Assembly: GCF_033118175.1 (NCBI RefSeq)
Contig: NC_083701.1
Span: 50,419,001 to 50,483,000, forward strand
DNA: 64,000 nucleotides
Origin: Dama dama
Lineage: Eukaryota; Chordata; Mammalia; Artiodactyla; Cervidae
Reading direction: 5' to 3'
Part shown: in pieces, positions 33,100-44,398 of the stretch
Layout: every line of letters begins with the position of its first letter
Numbering within the stretch: the stretch's first letter is position 1
The notes under the pieces: generated by a model
What the model saw: only the letters and a program-made list of their open reading frames with translations
What the model was told of the DNA's origin: nothing
Databases searched by the model: none
Program-made: the position numbers and the translations under genes

Positions 33100-33870
33100 C
33101 ATGATCATATTCACCTTAGTGTCATCCTAAACCCCTCACTTTTTCTCTCACCAATTCCTCCACCGAGCTGCTTGTTACTTATTTCTCAGATCCATCTCCT
33201 TGTTATTATTTTTTCAGTCTCAATACCTCACCATTTCATGCCTGAATGTATACCCATGGCTGATTCATGTCAATGTGGCAAAACCACTACACTAAAAATA
33301 CATGGCAAAACCACTACAATATTGTAAAGTAATTAGCTTCCAATTAAAATCAATAAACAAAAAAGAAAAAAATAAAGTAATAAACATAGTTGGCACCAAA
33401 AAATAAAAAAAAAAGAGAAAGAAAAAAAAAAAGACATCTTCCCATCTGATTTCCTTGTTCTCTTCAAACCATTTTCTTTGCTGCTCTGAGTGAATATCTG
33501 AAATATAAATCCTGCCCTGTTACTTCCCCTTCATCTTACCTTTACTATATAACATTTATCTCTTGAGTAAAATCTGATATCTTAATCAAGGTATTAAAGA
33601 TTCATGATTAAATCTATGACCCCCTTTCCCTCATTTCCCTCATTACCTATAAGCTCCAATAATACTTCACTTCTGGAACAAGTCATGAACTATTTTAGGT
33701 CTCCCTTCCTTGTTCATCTTATATAATTGTCCTGGGATGTCCTTCCCTCACATATTATTCAGAGCCTTCTGCTAGCCCTTTTATCCAACCACAGCCACAG
33801 TGCTTCGTCAAGTCTGAACTGTCCTGCACAATTTTGTTCACTGACCTCTTTTGTAAAGAAACTGTAATTT
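33100..33870 (+). repeat. L2-like relic split by an L1 tail
   Basis: Blocks TTATTTCTCAGATCCATCTC and, across the L1 insertion, CATCTTACCTTTACTATATA and a CCTTCCCTCACATATTATTC block match the order of the old LINE relic also seen at 7010, 36040, 47555 and 54300. The L1 at 33248-33440 interrupts it. Confidence 0.4.
33248..33440 (+). mobile_element. L1 LINE terminal 3' end with A-rich tail
   Basis: Only about 100 bp of L1 3' UTR (CCCATGGCTGATTCATGTCA, CACTACAATATTGTAAAGTA) and an A-rich tail reaching 33435. The piece GGCAAAACCACTACA is repeated in tandem (near 33278 and 33304), an internal 26-bp duplication. Confidence 0.85.
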
Positions 33871-34164
33871 TCAAACTTACTAATGCAAAGAGCAAACATT
33901 TAAAATTGTTTTGAACATATAAAACATTTTTAAAATATGTTCAAGATTGTTACAGTACAGACTTCTCTACTAATTACTAAAAACAATTAAGTTGGTTATA
34001 TTCCACAAATTGTTTTTCACCAGTCCTTAGCTATTCTTTTATTTACTGTTGTTACATACTTTAACAATTCATGTTTTTAAGAAGAATCACCATTGTGCAA
34101 ACAGTATATGACAAAATATAATCTTCACCACATTTTGATACATCAGAAAATGATCATTTATATA

Positions 34165-34340
34165 GCTCCCCCTGCAATATGAAAGATGTGGGTTCGATCC
34201 CTGGGTCAGGAAGATCTCCTGGAGGAGGAAATGGCAACCCATTCCAATATTCTTGCCTGAAAAATCCCATGGATAAAGGAGCCTGGCGGGCTACTGTCCA
34301 AAGGGTTGCAAAGAGTCAGACACAACTAAGCATGCACGCA
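34165..34340 (+). mobile_element. Bov-tA SINE, head partly missing
   Basis: Begins inside the tRNA-like part (CCCCCTGCAATATGAAAGAT, then GGGTTCGATCCCTGG) and runs through the BovA body to GACACAACTAAGCATGCACG. Confidence 0.9.
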
Positions 34341-34950
34341 CTTATAGAATGTCATAGTATAGCTCAGAAATAAAAGCAGAAAGGGCCAGGGCTAATGTGC
34401 TTATCTTATCATATTTTATCTTTTCAAAGAATAAATGCATATGTAAAGACTAAAAATTAATTCACTTCTAACAATAAAATAAAAGGTTTCATAAATGTCT
34501 TAATTATAGCTATTTAATGATAACTTTGTAGGAGAAATAACAAGTGAAACATTTTTGAACAAATGAAAAAGCTTTGAATACTTACTCTGTGAATTTATCA
34601 TTAAGCATAAATATGATAAATTGAAAAAAATTAAGTATTCTTAATATACTTCTTTTAAAGTAAGATAAAATTAAGCCAAATTACTTTTAATCAAAGTATA
34701 AGCTCATGAATTTTTAGAAAAAAGTAATTCGTCTTTATTCAGAAACTTACTTTTTGGGATACTTTTCTTCTTTGCCTTGTTCTAATTTTGATATTTTTAT
34801 TAAACCTTCAAAGAACCACATATTGATTATATATATATAAAATCATGAACAGGATATTTAATTTTTTTTTTTTTTTTTTTTTACTTATACGTGAAGCTGT
34901 TCTCTCTAATTCATTTAACAAGTCCTTTAAATCTTCCTCAGTGCGCAAAT
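34341..34950. other. Unique intronic DNA with a T21 run
   Basis: AT-rich and unassigned. The thymine run is at 34862-34882. Confidence 0.45.
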
Positions 34951-35230
34951 CTGAGAAGGCAATGGCAAACCACTCCAGTACTCTTGCCTGGAAAACCCCA
35001 TGGACGGAGGAGCCTGGTAGGCTGCAGTCCATGGGGTCGCGATGAGTTGGACATGACTGAGTGACTTCACTTTCACTTTTCACTTTCATGCACTGGAGAA
35101 GGAAATGGCAACCCACTCCAGTGTTCTTGCCTGGAGAATCCGATGGACGGGGAGCCTGGTGGGCTGCCATCTGTGGGGTTGCACAGAGTCAGACACGACT
35201 GAAGCGACTTAGCAGCAGCAGCAGCAAAAT
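34951..35230 (+). mobile_element. BovA2 SINE (BovA dimer)
   Basis: Two tandem BovA units without a tRNA head: 34951-35068 (GAAGGCAATGGCAAACCACT) and 35094-35226 (GAGAAGGAAATGGCAACCCA), joined by a CTTTCACTTTTCACTTTCA linker. The tail is an (AGC)n run typical of this family. Confidence 0.9.
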
Positions 35231-35604
35231 AAGATATTATGTTGGGCCACTAATAAATTGTTTTTGAAGATGTAAAAAGTTTAAACCTGTAATAAAATTC
35301 AGTATTTTCAGCTGCCTTTAAGTGAGAAGGGAAGGCTTAGTTGGAATTTTATAAAATATAGGGTCACTAGCAAGGAAAAAAAAAGAATTTCATGTGTGAG
35401 AAAATCAGAGATGCATCTATACTTCATAATCCTGTCCAGGGCCCAATGTATATTACTATAGTACTTTGAAAGTAATATAATTCCCACATGAATCAGAATT
35501 ATTCTCCATACTAAAAATTTGATTTCTGTCCACTCGAATGACAAATTTCAATAAGGAACATAAAAATTGAATTTAATAGCCAACATTTCCATCTTATATT
35601 TATT
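35231..35604. other. Unique intronic DNA
   Basis: Nothing recognised. Confidence 0.4.
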
Positions 35605-35732
35605 TTTTGCCTCACCACATGGCTTGCAGGATCTTACTTTCCCAATCATGGTTTGAACCTGTGCTCCTTGCAGTGGAATCAAGGGATCTTAAACACTGGA
35701 TTGTCAGTGAATTTCCATCATTTCCATTTTAT
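35605..35732 (-). mobile_element. CHR-type SINE, diverged
   Basis: Reverse orientation CHR text: TTTTTTGCCTCACCACATGG, GCAGGATCTTACTTTCCCAA, GGTTTGAACCTGTGCTCC and GGATTGTCAGTGAATTTCC. Older than the copy at 6684-6858 judging by its differences. Confidence 0.7.
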
Positions 35733-36039
35733 TTTAAATCAAAATAAATAATATGTAATAGGCATGTTTTTTTCTGTACTAAATGTAGAAATAAATATCC
35801 TTATTTTCCACTCAGGTACATTATTTTAACATCTCGATTCACAGATGTTAGATGATAGGTGACACATTACTATTCATATAGTATGGTCATTAAATTTCAA
35901 TATTTAAATTAAACTTCAAAAAATATTTGTTGTATTAATAAAACATATTGTGGGAACAAAATAAGGAGAAAAAGTTCACTATTGATTTTGTTACGTATAT
36001 TTGATAAGATTTTCCCTATAAAATATATCTCACCTCTTT
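35733..36039. other. Unique intronic DNA
   Basis: AT-rich, unassigned. Confidence 0.4.
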
Positions 36040-36470
36040 CTTGAACTCCATATCAAATTGTTAATTTTTCATCACCACTAATCTTTATGCTCAATATATC
36101 CAAAACAAATTCTTTGCATTTTACTGAAACCTTTTTTCACATTCCCCAACCCCCAGGTGAGAACTCACTAACTTTTCTGTCACCTATCCTAGAAATTCAG
36201 AATCATCTTCTACTCTACCTCCTATCCATTCTTTTTCTAAATTACTTATTGAAATGATCCCATCTCTCAGAAGGAGGGATATACTCTTATTTTAGCTACT
36301 TATTTTTCTTTTTTTTACTTGATTAACTATAGTCTTCTAACTGTTCTCTGTATCCCTAGTATATGCCTTCTTTATTCCAAATTTATCTTTATAAAGCATA
36401 AATTTGATGCATCAAATTTATCTTGATAAAGCATAAATTCCTTGCTTTACTAACACAAATCAGCCAAAAG
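36040..36470 (+). repeat. L2-like relic
   Basis: Segments such as CTTCTACTCTACCTCCTATC, GTCTTCTAACTGTTCTCTGT and GCATAAATTCCTTGCTTTAC follow the same old LINE consensus as 54300-54720. Diverged and non-coding. Confidence 0.4.
36378..36446. repeat. 35-bp tandem duplication creating a 24-bp palindrome
   Basis: Unit 1 (36378-36412) and unit 2 (from 36413) both begin CAAATTTATCTT and share AAAGCATAAATT. At the junction, 36398-36421 is a perfect 24-bp palindrome centred on GATGCATC. Confidence 0.85.
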
Positions 36471-37513
36471 CCTACCAGCTAATTAACAAAAACAAAAAAC
36501 TTTGATAAATCTGTGAGGATTATATTATCTGAAATCAATTTAGAAAATTAATTTTGAATAATATATAATGAAGTATAAAGTTCTTAGAATGCCACATTGA
36601 AGCTTTTATAATCACCTACTACTTACTTTTAATATGTTTACAAACAAAATAGAAAACAACAAAGAATCTGACAATTTGATTAACTTGAAAGCAGATAAAG
36701 AATTCTGCTGAATGCTTATTATCTAACTACAAATAGTTAAATGTGTTGATATTTCACTTCTATACCCCTCAGCACATTTAGTATAGTACCATGGACAGAG
36801 CAGCTGTTTGGTAATATTAATAGTATGTATTTGAATTGAACCATCTAGTCCAGTACCCTTTATTTATTTATGATACTATGAATACTTTGAGAAGTGAAAG
36901 AATGTGCCCAAGGAACTTAGCAAGAACCACAATGCAGTTTTTAGTTTAGAAATGTGTGCATGATCAAAGACACAAGAATGCCATCTGGTGGTAACTTACG
37001 CAAAGCAACTCTACTAAATGACTGCTACTGCTAGTAGGAGGTAGACCAGAAGGCTGCAGTTGACAATTATAACTTTTCAAGGGAATAAAAAAGAAAAAAT
37101 CATGTTAAAGGCAAATAATCATAAATACATTATTGTTCACATAGTTCACCTTATTAACTAAAATGTTCATCTTGCTCGAGTCAAGTAGAGTTTCACTGAA
37201 ATACGATGGAGCCAATCTCATTAACTGTAACTTGGAAGTATGACACGTACATATACACATGCATGAAGTATGATTTATTAATACAGTAGCACTTGTATAC
37301 AAATGATAAACAGATATGAGGGCATGCTATAAAATGTTTCACCAGTATGAATGTATAATCAAAAATATTTCCTACATTGTATGTAAACATGTGAACTAAA
37401 CACAGAAAAAAACACATTTTTTGTATGTATTTTTAACAACTTCCAAAATAGCTCTGATACAAAATTACAGGGGCCAGAATTTTGGAAAATGTCAATGGCT
37501 TAGTTTATGCTTG
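36471..37513. other. Unique intronic DNA
   Basis: No repeat recognised. Holds the CTCF-core match below. Confidence 0.4.
36979..36991 (-). promoter_or_regulatory. CTCF core motif match, minus strand
   Basis: The minus strand reads CCACCAGATGGCA, which matches CCASYAGRKGGCR at every position. It faces the + strand match at 25886-25898, 11.1 kb upstream, in convergent orientation. Confidence 0.4.
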
Positions 37514-37757
37514 GCTATTCCCAGGTGGCTCAGTGAGTAAAGCGTCTGCCCTCAATGCAGGAGACCCAGGTTTGATTCCTGGGTTGGGAAGATCCACTGG
37601 AGAAGGAAATGGCAACCCACTCCAGTCTTCTTGACTGGAAAACTCCATGGATGAAGGAGCCTGGTAGGCTACAGTCCATGGGGGTCGCAAAGAGTCGGAC
37701 ACAACTGAGTGACTTCACTTTCTTTCGTTCTTTCTTTCTTTCTTCCTTTCTTTCTTT
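37514..37757 (+). mobile_element. Bov-tA SINE followed by (TTTC)n
   Basis: Full-length copy: tRNA-like head (CCCAGGTGGCTCAGTGAGTA), BovA body and tail to about 37718. An imperfect TTTC repeat (37719-37757) replaces the usual A-rich tail. Confidence 0.9.
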
Positions 37758-38478
37758 ATTAAAGGTAAGGTTTATCATGAAAAATAATTCTAGATCTTCT
37801 CTCTATAGATTTCAGTTGTTTGTTTGAAGCTAAAATGTTTAATTCACAACTCAGTCAGTAAAAGAAAAGAGGTGAAACCATTAAATTACCTGTGTAATTT
37901 TTACATATATTTATAAACATATATATGTTTACGCTATACAACATTTATTTATAATATCTAAATTAATAATTGCAGTCTATTTCAAGCCAAACTAGAATCA
38001 GTTTATTTAGGAATTCCATTGGTGATATTTTTTGTAAGTGATTCTTTCAACAGCACATTTAATGAGAAATAAATGAAACTATGGCATGGCCCTACCAGTA
38101 AGTAAATCTTGAGGTGACTCCATGTTAGTAAATAAATTAGGAAACTCAATGAGGTAATTGGAAGGTGCCCCTGGTGAATTGAAACAAAGATTGCATCTGC
38201 TTCTTGAAAAAAAAAAAAAAAAGATATGGATGACTTCTTAATTGGCCCTCTACTTTTTTGTTACGGAAATCCCTGTACTAGCAAAGCCTATTCAAGGAGG
38301 GTGCAACTCTCCTCAATGAGTTAGCAATGCCTGATAAGACTTTTAAATCAAACATGTTGAAATTAGGATTCTCTGGGTCCTATTGAGCCATTCCCCTAAA
38401 AAAGCAGCACTGGTCTGACTATTCCTGCTTAAGTCGGGGATTAATGCTGGGGATTTGAGAGGAAAGACAACTACAAAA
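37758..38478. other. Unique intronic DNA with an A-run
   Basis: Nothing recognised beyond the adenine run near 38206-38221. Confidence 0.4.
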
Positions 38479-38702
38479 AGGAGCTTTCCAAGTGGCTCAG
38501 CTGGTAGAGAATCTGCCTGCATTGCGGGAGATGCAGGTTCAATCCCTGGGTCAGGAAGATCCCCTGAAGTAGGGCATGGTGACCTACTCCTGGAGTAGGA
38601 TCTCTTTCTTGGAGATCCCATGGACAGAGGAGCCTAGTTGGCTATAGTCCATAGGAACACAAAGAATCAGATACAACTGATGTGACTTAGCATGCACACG
38701 TG
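38479..38702 (+). mobile_element. Bov-tA SINE
   Basis: Complete copy from GAGCTTTCCAAGTGGCTCAG to GTGACTTAGCATGCACACG. The middle (38585-38612) is altered by a local duplication around CTACTCCTGGAGTAGGATCT, which is itself a near palindrome. Confidence 0.9.
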
Positions 38703-39309
38703 ACTACAAGAAATGTTAAATCACTTTGAATTACAAATTACAAAAGAACTCATTGAAGTTTAAGTTAAAATGTAACAGTTAACTATTTTTTAATTTATGC
38801 ATATTTATTTGGCCCTAGAACAATGCAATATACACTGTTAGTTTAATAGGTTTCAGTTTCCGTTAGGGCTGTTTAAATCCCTTTGTGTTAATAAATGATC
38901 TGCATTTATATGTAATAGTTTTTAATAAGAGTAATGGACTAAACCTTTTAGTTATCAGTAATCTAACAGAGTATAGTGCTAAGGTTAAAAAAGAAAACAA
39001 AAACTCACATTTCATTTTGTTCCAACAAATAACTGAAATTAAGTATCTGCCTGAGATCATTTTAGTCCATTCTAATAGAGTGAGTAATTCTGTTCCCAAC
39101 CTCTGACTGCTCTTGAAGACTAAAAGACAGACTTACACTTTCATCTCCTTCTGCTAGTAAAAATGTTTTACTCCTGAAAGTTTTTATTTAGAATATGCAT
39201 GTTATATTGGTTGTTACTTGAGGCCATGCAATATTCTCAAATTATTTTTAACAAAATTAGTGATAGGCTCATATTCCAGGGGATGGGAGGTATTTGTGGG
39301 ATAGCAGTG
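38703..39309. other. Unique intronic DNA
   Basis: Overlapping open frames on both strands at 38863-39106 have no recognisable domain. Confidence 0.4.
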
Positions 39310-39545
39310 ACTGTGGTGGTTAAGAGTTTAATATTGGAATCAGATGGCATGGTTTATGGTTTGGATTTGGAGCTCAATACTTATATGCAGTGTGAGTTTC
39401 ATAAGTTACTTACTTTGCTTACATTTCCTTATCTGTAATATGTAGTTAATAATAGTATCTCCTGATGCCATTGAAAGGAACACATTTAAAGTACTCAGAA
39501 AAGTGCCTGACACATACAACACTAAATAAATAATAGCTGCTATTC
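39310..39545 (-). mobile_element. MIR SINE
   Basis: Reverse-orientation MIR: TTTCATAAGTTACTTACTTT, CTTATCTGTAATATGTAG, and the end GTGCCTGACACATACAACAC. Confidence 0.6.
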
Positions 39546-39846
39546 TCAGGCTAATAATTGCTATTACAAGACATGAGTTTGCTCAAAAATAGAATTTTTC
39601 AGTCAAAATTTTGTTCCAACTAAGAAAATTACAGTGAATAGCATAAGTGTTATTAGGGCAAATAATACATTGTAAAATAATACTTTCAAAATAAAATCAA
39701 CTTATGGTTTTCAAATTGAATCGCATAAGGAACCCTATATATTAATCAAATGCAGACTGGATATACTATCACAGTATTATGTTCTGCACTATATGAGATT
39801 GTTATTCAGTTGGTACTCTTGAAACATTGCCAACTAAGATCTTATC

Positions 39847-40052
39847 ATCTGGTGTAGGGGTCCCCAGATTCCAGGATCTAATACCTGATAATCTGAAATG
39901 CAACAGATGTAATAATAATAGAAATAAGTGCACAATAAATGTAAGGCACTTGAATTATCCTGAAACCATCTTCCTTACCCTGGTCTGTGGAAACATTGTC
40001 TTTCGTGAAATTGGTTCCTGATGCCAAAAGGTTGGGGACCACTGATCTAGTA
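39847..40052. mobile_element. Charlie-type non-autonomous hAT transposon with 8-bp TSD
   Basis: Element 39855-40044 begins TAGGGGTCCCCAGATTCC and ends GGTTGGGGACCACTG, matching hAT-Charlie terminal inverted repeats. The flanking octamers ATCTGGTG (39847-39854) and ATCTAGTA (40045-40052) agree at six of eight bases, the TSD length expected for hAT. Internal text (AATAATAATAGAAATAAGTG, GGTTCCTGATGCCAAAAGG) fits a MER30/Charlie relative. No coding capacity. Confidence 0.8.
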
Positions 40053-40303
40053 GGAACCAAATAGAATTCATAGCATCAGCTGTCCATAATTCAGCACAAT
40101 GTAAATTTATGAATTTGCCATTAGGGCTTTCTTTATTATTCTGAAATCTGAGTTCTGATCCTAGTACAGAATTTTTATGTCTTGTCATAACTAAGATATT
40201 ACTGACCTTTCAGTGGTGCAGACAGCTTCATCTAGGATAGATCATCAAAGACAGGTGATGTTTTGTACCATTTAATACAATGGGCAAAGCCTCCTTTATC
40301 TCA

Positions 40304-41003
40304 AAACTGTTCCATATGACCCAGCAATACCACTTCTGGGCATACACACTGAGGAAACCAGATCTGAAAGAGACACGTGCACCCCAATGTTCATCGCAGC
40401 ACTGTTTATAATAGCCAGGACATGGAAGCAACCTAGATGCCCATCAGCAGACGAATGGATAAGGAAGCTGTGGTACATATACACCATGGAATATTACTCG
40501 GCCATTAAAAAGAATTCATTTGAACCAGTTCTAATGAGATGGATGAAACTGGAGCCCCTTATACAGAGTGAAGTAAGCCAGAAAGATAAAGAACATTACA
40601 GCATACTAACACATATATATGGAATTTAGAAAGATGATAATGATAACCCTATATGCAAAACAGAAAAAGAGACACAGATGTACAGAACAGACTTTTGGAC
40701 TCTGTGGGAGAAGGCGAGGGTGGGATGTTTTGAGAGAACAGCATCAAAACATGTGTATTATCTCGGGTGAAACAGATCACCAGCCCAGGTTGGATGCATG
40801 AGACAAGTGCTCCGGCCTGGTGCATTGGGAAGGCCCAGAGGGATTGGGTAGAGAGGGATGTGGGAGGGAGGATCAGGATGGGGAATACATGTAACTCCAT
40901 GGCTGATTCATGTCAATGTATGACAAAACCCACTACAATATTGTAAAGTAATTAGCCTCCAGTTAATAAAAATAAATGAAAAATAAATAAATAAATAAAA
41001 GCA
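40304..41003 (+). mobile_element. L1 LINE 3' end, plus strand
   Basis: Starts inside the ORF2 C-terminal region (CATATGACCCAGCAATACCA), continues through the 3' UTR (GATGGGGAATACATG, CATGGCTGATTCATGTCAAT) and ends in an (AAAT)n tail at 40975-41000. It is the best-preserved L1 piece here. A second A-run at 41012-41024, after a 10-bp linker, may be part of the tail or of the target. Confidence 0.9.
40387..40629 (+). pseudogene. L1 ORF2 C-terminal coding fragment
   Basis: About 80 codons with the conserved L1 ORF2 C-terminal text ARTWKQPRCPSADEWI and WYIYTMEYYSAIKKN, ending at the stop at 40627-40629. Only the last part of ORF2 is present, without endonuclease or RT, so it has no activity. Confidence 0.85.
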
Positions 41004-41111
41004 TTTCAAGCTAAAAAAAAAAAAAACCTGTTTGCTTCATCGATCTGTCATTCTTCCTGAAAATCAGAACCAATAGAGGTATTGATTAATGCTTTCAGTC
41101 ATATATTTAGG

Positions 41112-41799
41112 TCTTTATCCCTCAGATCAGTTGCTCAGTCGTGTCCAACTCTTTGCAACCCCATGGACTGCAGCAAGCCAGGCTTACCTGTCCATCGCCA
41201 ACTCACAGAGGTTGCCCAAACTCATGTCCATTGAGCTGGTGATCCCATCCAACCATCTCATCCTCTGTCATCTCTTTCTCTTCCATTTTCAGTATTCCCA
41301 GCATCAAGGTCTTTTCTAGTGAATCAGTTCTTCGCATTAGGTGGCCAAAGTATTGGAGCTTCAGCTTCAACATCAGTCCTTCCAATGAATATTCAGAGCT
41401 GATTTCCTTTAGGATTGATTGGTTGGATCTTCTTGCAGTCCAAGGGACTCTCAAGAGTCTTCTCCAACACCACAGTTCCAAAGCATCAATTTTTCAGTGC
41501 TCAACTTTCTTTATAATTCATATCTCACATTCATGCATGACTGCTGGAAAAACCATAGCTTTGACTGTATGGACTTTTGTTGGCAAAGTAATGTCTCTGC
41601 TTTTTAATATGCTATCTAGGTTGATCATAGTTTTTCTTCCCAGGAGCAGTCCATGGAACTTTCTAGGCCAGAATACTGAAGTGGGTAGCCTTTCCCTGCT
41701 CCAAGGGACCTTTCCAACCCAGGAATCGAACTCAGGTCTTCCACATTGCAGATGGATTGTTTACCAGCTGAGCCACAAGGGAAGCCTATCTTTATCCCT
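41112..41799 (-). mobile_element. Bov-tA / BovB chimeric retrotransposon with one TSD
   Basis: Read 5' to 3' on the minus strand, the unit begins with a Bov-tA SINE (tRNA-like head and the first part of BovA, 41788 down to about 41646). It switches without a gap to the 3' 520 bp of BovB (about 41645 to 41123). The 11-bp repeat TCTTTATCCCT flanks the whole unit (41112-41122 and 41789-41799), with none at the internal junction, so the chimera inserted once as one piece. The junction lies in AGGAGCAGTCCATGG (about 41642-41656). Reverse transcriptase switching from a BovB RNA to a Bov-tA RNA would give this order. Confidence 0.85.
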
Positions 41800-42699
41800 A
41801 AGTTGCCTTAACTATATCTGCAAGATAGTTAGATAGATAGATATACCACAAGAATCATGGGTGCTTAAATTAACAAGTCATTCTCATTCTTTAATAATCT
41901 CTTCAAGTAAAACATTGTTCTTTAAACTTTAATTGGAAATAATAAGCTAAAAGATTAATTGAGTCACTGTAATAAAAGTTCTTTATGATATAGTATGATA
42001 CATTATTACTCATTGTGTCAATGTACTAAAAACTGCTACAGTTTAAAAGTTTAAATGAATAAGTTGGGGTGGGGTTCAAAATATAAGATGCTTCCAAAAT
42101 CTAAAATCAGAAATAGAATCAAAAACTTCAGCACTCTTTCTGAAATTTAAAAAAAAAATAAAAGAATTTTGCATTCCAGTGTAGCATATGCACAACTCAG
42201 AATATGTTGTCAAGGAAATTATGTTATTAACTGATTGTTTTCTAAGAAAAGCAGATGGTAAAAATAAATTATATTCTTAAGAATATTTCTTAGACTTCCT
42301 ATTTCTGGAGAGTGTTCTTCCATGAAGAATTAAAACAGAGTTAGTGAAAGGGCTCCCATATTGTTACTTAATGGAAAAATGTTTTCCTGTCTACATTACC
42401 AGTGAAAATTTCCTATTCTGGATTTGTTACTTTGGGTAACAATGTAATGTTTAAAATAGGAACACATGAAAATAGTTTCATCATTGGTTATTTGAGCACC
42501 AGGAAAGAGAAAGCTCTGCAGCTGGTCTAGTAGACACCTGACAGGAGTCAGCCCTTACAAGACTGATGAGCTGTTGTAACATAAGCTTTGAGTATATTCA
42601 AAAGTTTGCTTCACGCCACTTGGTTTTCATGAAGTACCTTAGTACCTGTTTTCACTAGCTGAAAGAAATCTAAAGAGAATTTTCACTTTTACAAAAAAA
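41800..42699. other. Unique intronic DNA
   Basis: A short AGAT repeat lies at 41826-41843. The rest is unassigned. Confidence 0.4.
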
Positions 42700-42912
42700 A
42701 GTGAAAGTGTTAGTCACTCAGTCATGTCTGACTCTTTGCGACCCCATGGAGTATAATCCACCAGGCTCCTCTGTCCATGGAATTCTCTAGGCAAAATTAC
42801 TGAAGTGGGTTGCCATTTCCTTCTCCTGGGGATTTTCCTTACCCAGAGATTGAACTCAAGTCTCCTGCATTGTAGGCAGATTCTTTACTGTCTGAGACAC
42901 CAGGGAAGCCCC
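42700..42912 (-). mobile_element. Bov-tA SINE
   Basis: Complete minus-strand copy, tail at left (GTGAAAGTGTTAGTCACTCA) and tRNA-like head at right (AGACACCAGGGAAGCCCC). It faces the next copy head to head. Confidence 0.9.
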
Positions 42913-42990
42913 ATTTTTATCTTTCAGTTTTTACAAAAAAAAAATAAAAGTGAAAGGTAAAATTGAAGTTCAGCATTTGTTTTGCAGCAA

Positions 42991-43210
42991 GATTCCCAGG
43001 TGGTACTAGTGGTAAAGAGCCAACCTGCCAAGGCAGGAGATGTAAAAGACGTGGGTTCAGTCCCTGGGTTGGGAAGATCCCCTGGAGAGGGGCATGGCAA
43101 TCCACTCCAGTATTCTTGCCTGGAGAATCCTATGGACAGAGGCGCCTGGGGGACTAAAGTCCTTAGGGTCATGAAGAGTGGGACACGACTGAAGTGACTA
43201 GCATGCACGA
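42991..43210 (+). mobile_element. Bov-tA SINE
   Basis: Complete plus-strand copy from GATTCCCAGGTGGTACTAGT to AGTGACTAGCATGCACG. With the preceding inverted copy it forms a 0.2-kb inverted repeat with a spacer of about 78 bp. Confidence 0.9.
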
Positions 43211-44177
43211 GGTGTTATAGAGGCAGTGTGGCCCCTGGGCACCAAGAGCGGCACCACCAAGCTCCTTGCCTGGGAACTACACTCAGCATCTTAGCGTCAA
43301 GCCACCGTAGCTTCAAACTGTGTCTGTAGCATCTGTGCTTTATCTCAATTTATTTTCATGCATCTGTTAGCAAGATGTGTCCTAAGGTAGCTGCTTCTTC
43401 ACTTTCTTCTTTATGGCTTACAGGAGGATTCATAGGAATGCTCTATTTTGGATAATGGGGAAACTGTACCCCTTTTTTCACAAACCCAGAACACAGTCAA
43501 GGACACTGAGGGTTAAAAGTGAAGTGGCATCCCTCCCTATTACACTTAAGAAATCACTCACAAAATATGTTTATGATCTCCAGAGCTCTAGTTGAGGTCC
43601 CTTCCTAAGAGGACAAAGGAAGTCCCCTAGTGGATGCAACAGTTCTGTTTTCCTTGTGGCCAAGATTGTCCCATGACTGCACTGAGCTGCTTAAACCATT
43701 CATCAACAAACAAATAAAGGATTTGCTGTATTGGCTCTGTTGATTGATCTCAATTATAAATGGGAAAAAGAGTTCCTGGTTTACACTGGGATGAAGAAGG
43801 AATAGCATAGAAGCCAGTAGATTTAGCAGACTGCCAGTGAATACTTTAGTGCACAGAAATAAATTAACAAAACATTACAACAGAAATCAACAGGTTCATA
43901 AATGGCTCAGACACTTCAGGAATAAAGGTCCAGGTCACATCATTGTGATCAGTTGAAGCAGTGGCTGAGGGCAAAATATGAAATGCTTGATGAATAGATG
44001 GAGACACCGAAAATGGCTTTGTGGTCAACTACAGGAAAGAAAAAAAAAAAAAATTGGGATAGCTATCAGTGTTTTCTCCCTTGCTTTGTTATAGAAGTAT
44101 CTGCATATATAGAGACCAATTTTTATTCTTTCTTCTATTTCTCTGCAATTTTATATAAGGCATGTTGGTGGTAGTTG
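43211..44177. other. Unique intronic DNA
   Basis: Less AT-rich near 43220-43330. An A-run at 44040-44053. No gene recognised; the open frames here have no domains. Confidence 0.4.
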
Positions 44178-44398
44178 AGCTTCCCAGGTGGCACTAGTAA
44201 AGAACCTGCCTGCTAGTGCAGGAGACATAAGAGGCGCTGGTTTGATCCCTGGGTTGGGAAGATCTCCTGGAGGAGGGCATGACCACCCACTCCATTATTC
44301 TTGCCTGCAGAATCTCATGGACTGAGGAGCCTGATCAACTATGGTCCATAGAGTTGAAAAGAGCCTGACACGACTGAAGCAATTGAGCACATGCACAT
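44178..44398 (+). mobile_element. Bov-tA SINE
   Basis: Complete plus-strand copy from GAGCTTCCCAGGTGGCACTA to AATTGAGCACATGCACATGC. Confidence 0.9.
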
